From positions 1-41,104 of the forward strand of contig CANKVS010000036.1 of assembly GCA_947487155.1 (NCBI GenBank): a stretch of DNA of 41,104 nt. Reading direction: 5' to 3'. Below, one piece after another: positions 35,523 to 41,104 of the stretch; positions within the stretch are counted from its first letter, which is position 1; every line of letters starts with the position of its first letter. This stretch comes from an uncultured Flaviramulus sp. Its GTDB lineage: Bacteria > Bacteroidota > Bacteroidia > Flavobacteriales > Flavobacteriaceae. The position numbers and the translations under genes were made by a program. The notes beneath the pieces are model-generated. The model was not told where the DNA came from. It was given only the letters and a program-made list of their open reading frames with translations, and did not search any database.

Positions 35523-37535
35523 TTAGTCTTTAATATCAATATTTTTCAATAACGCTTTAGCAAATTTTGAAAATCGCCAGTTATGGTGCTTAGTTGCTTG
35601 CTTTAAATTTTCTTTACAAACTTCATTACAAGCTTGTATTTGATGTAAGTACTGAAATGCATTTTGCCTAGTTTCAAAATCATATTTTGGGTTTGTATAG
35701 TTCGTTAATTCATCAAAATATTGTTTTTTATTTTGTGATTCGTAATCTTCAGTTATCAATGCTAAAGTCAACCAAAGTGTTCTGATGTTTTTATCATTAA
35801 AACCAATAACATCACTTGTTTTATTGAGATATTTATTTCGCTCATGCGGAAAATTTTTCCATAAAGTGAACAATGCTGTTTCTTTGGTAATGTATGATTT
35901 ATCATTTAAAAGCGACTCGTAATCATCTTTTAATTTTAAAGGTATTTTTGATAAATTTCGGGAGATAGCTTGACGTACTTTTATAGTGTTCTTAAAATCC
36001 TCTTTTCTAATATGACTAGGTATTTGATTAACTACTTTAACTTTAGCTTCGTCTGAAATCCATGAGCCTAAATAATCTTTACATTTAGACGTATAATTTT
36101 CACAATCTATTTGAACATATTGCTTTATAAATGTTGAACTTAAATATAATATTTCTTCAACTTTTTCATAATTAAACTCATCTTCAATTAACCATTCTTT
36201 TACAAATTGACTTAAATCTTTACCAGAAGTCTTTTCAACTTCTAATATAAAATCATTCGTCTCAACATTCTTAAATTGATGCTTTATCAAATAATTTTTA
36301 ATTGCTTTACTAAAAGCTTTATCTCCAACCTTTTCACGCAAAATATGCAATACTATACACCCCTTTTTATAAAATGTTGTACTACTAGATTTAGGGTTTA
36401 AAAGCGATGTGCTAGCCCCTTGTCTTTCTTGATCTAATAACTCTTGAGTGTATTCGTATAATTGCCAGTAATAATAATCTTCACCAAACACTTCCTTTTC
36501 AGCCAATAAAGCGTAATATGTAGCAAACCCTTCCTGTAACCAATGATGCGTCCCTGATGTTTCAGTCACCAAATCTCCAAACCATTGGTGTGCTAATTCG
36601 TGAGCATTTACGTTAACGTAATTTTTATCTACAAACCCTATCGAATCAACAACAAATGCATCCGAAAAAATAGTTGTGCTTGTATTTTCCATTCCTGCAT
36701 ATAAAAAATCTTTTACAGGCACTTGTTTATAGTTTTGCCACGGATAAGGAACTCCAATTTCTTCTTCAAGAAAATCGAACATTTGTTTGGTATAACGGTA
36801 TGTCGGTTCAACTTTTAATGAATCTTCAGGATAATAGTACATTTCTAAAGGAATACCACTTTTTGAATACTCTACTTTTTTATCGTATTTGCCAATAGCT
36901 AAAGCTACCAGATAGCTAGACATGGGGTTTTGCATATCATAATGCCAAGTGGTTGTTGATTTGTTTATTTGTTTTCCTGTTAGCTTACCATTAGCTACAA
37001 CTTCATAATCAGAATCAAAAGTAATCGACAAATCAAATTCAATTTTATCATTCATATCATCAATACTCGGCAACCAATTACTGGTATATTTACCTTGCCC
37101 TTGCGTCCATATTTGTTTGTTTTGAACATTAGGCGTAGTTGAAGTGTCATTTACTCTTTGGCTACGCTCAGAATCCATATTACCCCAGTCAATAAAACAC
37201 ATGGCTTGTTTGGGAGTCGCATCCCAAACAACATCTACCTTATACTTGCTATTAGCCTTAAAAGAATACTTTATAATAAGTTGATTTCCATTATATAAAC
37301 TATCTTCAAGTTGTTCATCCAATGTATACTTGATTTTATCAAAACCTTTAGCATCTATAAAAATAGAATCAACATCTTTTAAAATTTCAAACTCATAAGT
37401 AATTAATCCTCCAACTTCGTTATTCACTAAATCACGAAAAACAATATTTGCTTTAGCTGTTTTAAAATCAACATAGTCAGTTTGTTGAGAAAAAGAAAAT
37501 AAAGTAAGAAAGAAAAAGGCTAAAAAACATTTCAT
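35523..37535 (-). CDS. Secreted M1-family metallopeptidase (aminopeptidase N-like)
   Basis: From the ATG at 37535 the product is 670 residues with a signal peptide (MKCFLAFFFLTLFSFSQQ). M1 motifs are present: a GMENTST substrate-binding loop (GAMEN type, about residue 282) and HELAHQWFG at about 311 with WLQEGFATYY, supplying the two His and the distal Glu zinc ligands. The C-terminal ERAP1-like helical region is about 250 residues. The frame can be extended to 37670, but that would overlap recG and lacks a leader. It removes N-terminal residues from peptides, probably in the periplasm. Confidence 0.93.
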   Translation of the reverse strand: MKCFLAFFFLTLFSFSQQTDYVDFKTAKANIVFRDLVNNEVGGLITYEFEILKDVDSIFIDAKGFDKIKYTLDEQLEDSLYNGNQLIIKYSFKANSKYKVDVVWDATPKQAMCFIDWGNMDSERSQRVNDTSTTPNVQNKQIWTQGQGKYTSNWLPSIDDMNDKIEFDLSITFDSDYEVVANGKLTGKQINKSTTTWHYDMQNPMSSYLVALAIGKYDKKVEYSKSGIPLEMYYYPEDSLKVEPTYRYTKQMFDFLEEEIGVPYPWQNYKQVPVKDFLYAGMENTSTTIFSDAFVVDSIGFVDKNYVNVNAHELAHQWFGDLVTETSGTHHWLQEGFATYYALLAEKEVFGEDYYYWQLYEYTQELLDQERQGASTSLLNPKSSSTTFYKKGCIVLHILREKVGDKAFSKAIKNYLIKHQFKNVETNDFILEVEKTSGKDLSQFVKEWLIEDEFNYEKVEEILYLSSTFIKQYVQIDCENYTSKCKDYLGSWISDEAKVKVVNQIPSHIRKEDFKNTIKVRQAISRNLSKIPLKLKDDYESLLNDKSYITKETALFTLWKNFPHERNKYLNKTSDVIGFNDKNIRTLWLTLALITEDYESQNKKQYFDELTNYTNPKYDFETRQNAFQYLHQIQACNEVCKENLKQATKHHNWRFSKFAKALLKNIDIKD

Positions 37536-37644
37536 AAATAGACTATAACAACGATTAGACCAAAATACAATTTTTAACACTAATTTGGAAAGTAACAACT
37601 TGATAAGATTCCCATTTTCATGAGAATTAATTAAATTCGCTTTT

Positions 37645-39747
37645 ATGTCTGTTAACCTCCAAACTCCCATTGATTATTTAAAAGGTGTTGGTCCTAATCG
37701 TGCCGATTTGTTACGTAAGGAGTTAGGCATACACACCTACCAAGATTTAATTAACCTCTTCCCTAACCGTTATATAGACAGAACGCAGTATTATAAAATA
37801 AACCAATTACAACGCCATAATGCCGATGTACAGGTAATAGGCAAAATAACAAGTTTCAAGGAAGTGGCTCAAAAACGAGGAAAACGTTTAGTGGCGACGT
37901 TTCAAGACGACACTGGCACCATGGAGCTGGTTTGGTTTAGAGGGCAAAAATGGATTCGAGAAAATTTAAAACTCAACAAATTTTATGTTGCCTTTGGAAA
38001 AACAAATTGGTTTAGCGGTAAGTTTAATATGCCGCATCCCGATTTAGAACCTTTAGAAGATCACAAAAAAAATCTTCGAACAGGCATGCAACCCATATAT
38101 CCTTCAACAGAAAAATTATCGAATAAAGGCATTAATAATCGAGTTGTTTGTAAAATTATGCAACAATTATTTTTAGAATCGAAAGGGAGATTTACTGAAA
38201 CATTATCTGAAAATTTACTCGAAGAACTTAAATTAATTAGCAAAAAAGAAGCGCTATTAAATGTGCATTTTCCAAAAAACCAAGAGCTACTTTCTAAGGC
38301 ACAATATCGCCTAAAATTTGAAGAATTATTTTATATTCAACTGCAATTAATTTTAAAAAATCTTATTCATAAATCTAAAATTAAAGGGTATCCTTTTGAA
38401 AAAGTAGACCACTATTTTAATACCTTTTTTAAAGATCATTTACCCTTTCAATTAACCGATGCACAAAAACGTGTTTTAAAAGAAATACGACACGATTTGG
38501 GTAGCAATGCTCAAATGAATCGCCTTTTGCAAGGTGATGTAGGATCTGGTAAGACTATAGTTGCTCTAATGTCAATATTAATAGCACTTGACAACGGTTT
38601 TCAAGCGTGTTTAATGGCGCCAACTGAAATTTTGTCAGTCCAACACTATAACGGTTTAAGTGATATGTGTAAAAAACTGAATATCAGTATAAAAACACTC
38701 ACAGGTTCAACTAAAACTTTAGAACGTAAAAAAATTCATGAATCTTTAGAAAATGGTGATTTACAAATACTAATTGGCACACATGCACTACTTGAAGATA
38801 AGGTTAAATTTAAAAATTTAGGACTCGCCATTATCGACGAGCAACATCGTTTTGGAGTCGCTCAACGAAGTAAATTGTGGCGAAAAAATGAGTCCCCTCC
38901 CCACATTTTAGTAATGACGGCGACACCAATTCCGCGTACCTTAGCCATGTCTGTTTATGGTGATTTAGACATCTCCGTAATTGACGAATTACCACCAGGA
39001 AGGAAGTCGATAAAAACAGTGCACCGATACGACAAAAACAGGTTGAATGTTTTTAAATTTATCCGTGATGAAATTTCAAAAGGCAGGCAAATTTATATTG
39101 TATATCCATTAATTCAAGAAAGCGAAAAAATGGATTATAAAGATTTGATGGATGGCTATGAAAGCATCTCTAGAGACTTTCCAATGCCCAATTTTCAAAT
39201 ATCTATTGTTCATGGTAAAATGAAACCTGCAGACAAAGATTACGAAATGCAACGTTTTATAAAAGGAGAAACTCAAATTATGGTGGCGACAACTGTTATT
39301 GAAGTTGGTGTTAATGTTCCTAACGCTTCTGTTATGATAATTGAAAGTGCAGAACGCTTTGGACTTTCTCAATTGCATCAATTACGTGGGCGCGTAGGTC
39401 GTGGTGCCGAACAAAGTTATTGTATACTTATGACTGGACACAAACTAAGCAACGACAGCAAGACCCGCTTAGAAACTATGGTAAGAACCAATGATGGTTT
39501 TGAAATTGCTGAAGCAGACCTTCGCTTACGAGGTCCAGGAGACATTATGGGCACACAACAAAGCGGTGTATTAAACCTTAAAATAGCCGACATTATAAAA
39601 GACAACGATATTTTACAAAACGCACGATACTACGCCAAACAAGTTCTTCAGCAGGATCCATCACTAGGCAAACCTGAAAACGCTGTATTTCTTAACACTT
39701 ATAGGCAATTAGGCAAATACAAAAATATTTGGAATTATATAAGCTAA
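37645..39747 (+). CDS. recG: ATP-dependent DNA helicase RecG
   Basis: Branch-migration helicase that regresses stalled forks and processes D-loops. At 700 residues it is full length. The N-terminal wedge/OB domain begins MSVNLQTPIDYLKGVGPNRADLLRKEL. Helicase motifs are GDVGSGKT at about 297-304, IIDEQHRFGV at about 398, VMTATPIPRTLAMSVYGDLD and QLHQLRGRVGRGAEQSYC (motif VI). The TRG-type tail ELPPGRKSI and the C-terminal LRGPGDIMGTQQSG are also present. It is divergent from the M1 gene across 109 bases, and a bidirectional terminator follows. Confidence 0.97.
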   Translation: MSVNLQTPIDYLKGVGPNRADLLRKELGIHTYQDLINLFPNRYIDRTQYYKINQLQRHNADVQVIGKITSFKEVAQKRGKRLVATFQDDTGTMELVWFRGQKWIRENLKLNKFYVAFGKTNWFSGKFNMPHPDLEPLEDHKKNLRTGMQPIYPSTEKLSNKGINNRVVCKIMQQLFLESKGRFTETLSENLLEELKLISKKEALLNVHFPKNQELLSKAQYRLKFEELFYIQLQLILKNLIHKSKIKGYPFEKVDHYFNTFFKDHLPFQLTDAQKRVLKEIRHDLGSNAQMNRLLQGDVGSGKTIVALMSILIALDNGFQACLMAPTEILSVQHYNGLSDMCKKLNISIKTLTGSTKTLERKKIHESLENGDLQILIGTHALLEDKVKFKNLGLAIIDEQHRFGVAQRSKLWRKNESPPHILVMTATPIPRTLAMSVYGDLDISVIDELPPGRKSIKTVHRYDKNRLNVFKFIRDEISKGRQIYIVYPLIQESEKMDYKDLMDGYESISRDFPMPNFQISIVHGKMKPADKDYEMQRFIKGETQIMVATTVIEVGVNVPNASVMIIESAERFGLSQLHQLRGRVGRGAEQSYCILMTGHKLSNDSKTRLETMVRTNDGFEIAEADLRLRGPGDIMGTQQSGVLNLKIADIIKDNDILQNARYYAKQVLQQDPSLGKPENAVFLNTYRQLGKYKNIWNYIS

Positions 39748-39778
39748 AAAAGCTCAACCTTTCGATTGAGCCTTTTTG
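39745..39778. terminator. Bidirectional terminator between recG and the DUF2911 gene
   Basis: The minus-strand reading is GGCTCAATC, GAAA tetraloop, GGTTGAGCT (39772-39751), followed by a T6 run, which suits the DUF2911 gene. The plus-strand reading gives a stem with one mismatch and a TTTTT tail (39773-39777), which suits recG. The GAAA-capped stem is nearly the same as the one after the OmpA gene. Confidence 0.88.
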
Positions 39779-39821
39779 CAACTGATTGTAGTTTGATTGA
39801 TGATGATTGATTGATGATATT

Positions 39822-40913
39822 TTAAAGTGCGTTTAATTCAGCTAAAAGTTTTTCTGAATTTGCTTTAACATTAGCTGGTGGATTTAGTGATAACGCTTTT
39901 TTAAGGTTTTTAATTGCATTTTTCTTATCTCCCATTATTTTATACGCCTCTCCTAAACTATCGTAAGAGTTAGCATCTTTAGGATTATTAGCTACATTAA
40001 GTTTAAAAAACTTAATCGCATATTTGTAATTTTTAGCATTTAACATTTGATAACCTAAAGCATTTAACTGTACTGTATTTGCTAGTTTTGAAGCGTCATT
40101 CATTAAAGTTTCAAACTCACCTTTTCTTCCTAATTTATTTAAAATCTGCCCTTTAATTGCTAAATTTTGAAATGTTTTCTGGCTATAAAAATGACCAGAA
40201 ATAGCATTATCAATCCAATTTAAAGCCTCATTTAAATCACCTCCATTATTTAGCGAAAATCGTGCCATAGTTTCCCAGTTTTCTCTTCGGAACCCAATTC
40301 TACCTGTCGATTTGCTCTTAAATTCATCAATAACAATATTTGTAACATCAAATGATATTTTAAAAGGAAACGCTTTTTTCTCCCAAGCTAATGATGCTAT
40401 TGCAGAATTAGTTTGAACATCATTAAAATTAAAGGTTAATAATTCGTGATGTGGTACGTTAACCATTTCAATATCTGCTCTTAAAGCATCTTTTGAAGCG
40501 TCATAATAATAACTACCCCAAGAATTAATATCGTGAGATAAAATTATTGTTGCCTTATTATTAGGCTTAACTTCAATATGAAAACCATAAGTTCCCGCTT
40601 TAATTGGCTTCCCTTCTACCTCAGCATCATGCGAAAAAGTAATCGTTGTGTTTTCATCTGCACCAGCACGCCACGGTGCCGCTTTAGATGTTCCAAATCC
40701 TAAATTATTCATCCCATAAGGAACCAATTTACCCCAAATTTCACGTTCCTTAACACTGGGTCTTGAATAAGTTATTGAAATATCTGAAATACCAATACGC
40801 TGAGATACTGTGGCTTGTTGGCTACCGCGAGGTATATTTAATTGAGCAAAAGTATTGATGCTAAACATTAGCAACAAGCACATAAAAAATGTGGTTAGTT
40901 TTTTATTATTCAT
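39822..40913 (-). CDS. DUF2911 domain protein with C-terminal TPR repeats
   Basis: The product is 363 residues with a signal peptide (MNNKKLTTFFMCLLLMFSINTFAQ). Residues 27-170 are the DUF2911 domain (PRGSQQATVSQRIG, ITYSRPSVKEREIWGKLVPYG, PWRAGADENTTITFS, AGTYGFHIE). The C-terminal part, about 205-360, has tetratricopeptide-like helical pairs, best seen in NPKDANSYDSLGEAYKIMGDKKNAI and LKKALSLNPP. The protein is exported, probably periplasmic. TPRs point to a protein partner, and the role of DUF2911 is not established to my knowledge. An inverted repeat (GAACCT/AGGTTC, 40933-40961) lies in its upstream region. Confidence 0.9.
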   Translation of the reverse strand: MNNKKLTTFFMCLLLMFSINTFAQLNIPRGSQQATVSQRIGISDISITYSRPSVKEREIWGKLVPYGMNNLGFGTSKAAPWRAGADENTTITFSHDAEVEGKPIKAGTYGFHIEVKPNNKATIILSHDINSWGSYYYDASKDALRADIEMVNVPHHELLTFNFNDVQTNSAIASLAWEKKAFPFKISFDVTNIVIDEFKSKSTGRIGFRRENWETMARFSLNNGGDLNEALNWIDNAISGHFYSQKTFQNLAIKGQILNKLGRKGEFETLMNDASKLANTVQLNALGYQMLNAKNYKYAIKFFKLNVANNPKDANSYDSLGEAYKIMGDKKNAIKNLKKALSLNPPANVKANSEKLLAELNAL

Positions 40914-40932
40914 AGTTAGTTTGTTTTAGTTT

Positions 40933-40961
40933 GAACCTCAAGGTATTTACAAATTAGGTTC
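40933..40961. promoter_or_regulatory. Inverted repeat upstream of the DUF2911 gene
   Basis: GAACCT (40933-40938) and AGGTTC (40956-40961) are a perfect 6-base inverted repeat with a 17-base spacer, lying 20-48 bases upstream of the DUF2911 start. Between them is a minus-strand TAATTTG, a one-base-short -7-like element. It may be an operator or a 5' leader hairpin; evidence is structural only. Confidence 0.35.
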
Positions 40962-41039
40962 ATATATGTTATGGTTTTGTTAAAGGTGAGGACAAAATTG
41001 TTAATTAACTATTTTTTAAGAATCTTGAAAAGTAAACAA

Positions 41040-41058
41040 CCTCCGTTAAAAACGGAGG
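41040..41058. terminator. Terminator-like hairpin near the right edge
   Basis: CCTCCGT (41040-41046), a TAAAA loop and ACGGAGG (41052-41058) form a perfect 7-base stem. The minus-strand continuation is TTGTTTACTTTT and the plus-strand one CTTTGGATTT, both only partly T rich. A second small stem, GCCCC-ATA-GGGGC (41076-41088), lies beside it. It may end a gene beyond the window edge. Confidence 0.4.
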
Positions 41059-41104
41059 CTTTGGATTTCAGATTAGCCCCATAGGGGCATAACACTCATT
41101 TCTA

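Noticed and set aside
37536..37670. Upstream-extended start for the M1 peptidase
   Set aside because: The extension overlaps recG and places 45 residues before an obvious signal peptide beginning at 37535.
1..41104. tRNA, rRNA, insertion sequence, integrase or prophage
   Set aside because: No cloverleaf with a GGTTCGA-type arm, no ribosomal RNA sequence and no transposase or phage genes were found by reading; absence is limited by doing this by eye.

Overview
The window looks like chromosomal DNA from a marine-type member of the Flavobacteriaceae (phylum Bacteroidota). The signs are low GC, Bacteroidota promoters of the TTG-N19/20-TAnnTTTG type, almost no Shine-Dalgarno sequences, a giant cell-surface protein with a type IX secretion (T9SS) type B C-terminal domain next to a PorP/SprF gene, a DUF2911-TPR protein, and menaquinone genes. 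I see no rRNA, tRNA, CRISPR array, prophage or intact insertion sequence. Most of the window is ordinary core and family-level genome, so I do not claim a new defence or mobile system.

Layout. (1) 146-3575, plus strand: the translation operon thrS-infC-rpmI-rplT, from a good promoter to a strong terminator. infC has no ATG at its true 5' end and seems to start at ATA. (2) 3750-5482: a small lipoprotein gene convergent with a secreted protein of the family commonly mislabelled asparagine synthetase B. (3) 5617-12824, minus strand: a menaquinone run menB-menA-(secreted unknown)-(UPF0173 metallo-hydrolase)-menC-(CPBP protease)-menE. menF and menD are not in the window. (4) 12825-15066: a 426-base intergenic stretch, a probable small membrane peptide gene not captured by a 60-residue cut-off, then ung and holA on the minus strand. 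(5) 15122-17598, plus strand: an orphan HsdR-N/PD-(D/E)xK protein, a family 2 glycosyltransferase overlapping it by four bases, and an OmpA-family lipoprotein. (6) 17691-18447: a REP-like palindrome and a TsaC/Sua5-type tRNA modification gene. (7) 18495-21335, plus strand: a lipoprotein esterase, a two-lobed aspartyl protease-like protein, and a secreted protein with three CBM48/AMPK-like domains whose GTG start overlaps the protease stop. (8) 21339-28136: UvrD/PcrA helicase (minus), then an M20 amidohydrolase, a membrane-anchored FMN glutamate-synthase-like protein and a small membrane protein (plus), convergent with a patatin-like phospholipase. (9) 28329-35442: a 2037-residue adhesin-like T9SS cargo protein and a PorP/SprF partner. 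(10) 35461-41104: a REP-like hairpin, a secreted M1 peptidase divergent from recG, a bidirectional terminator, and a DUF2911-TPR protein.

How the genes fit together. The translation operon, holA/ung/uvrD/recG (replication and repair), tsaC (tRNA t6A) and the men genes (respiratory quinone) are housekeeping. The many signal-peptide and lipoprotein products (esterase, proteases, OmpA, CBM48, T9SS cargo) reflect the heavily decorated envelope of gliding Bacteroidota. Several genes need start corrections: infC ATA; TTG for holA, the HsdR-N gene and uvrD; and internal ATG for menB, the OmpA lipoprotein, the small membrane protein and the M1 peptidase.
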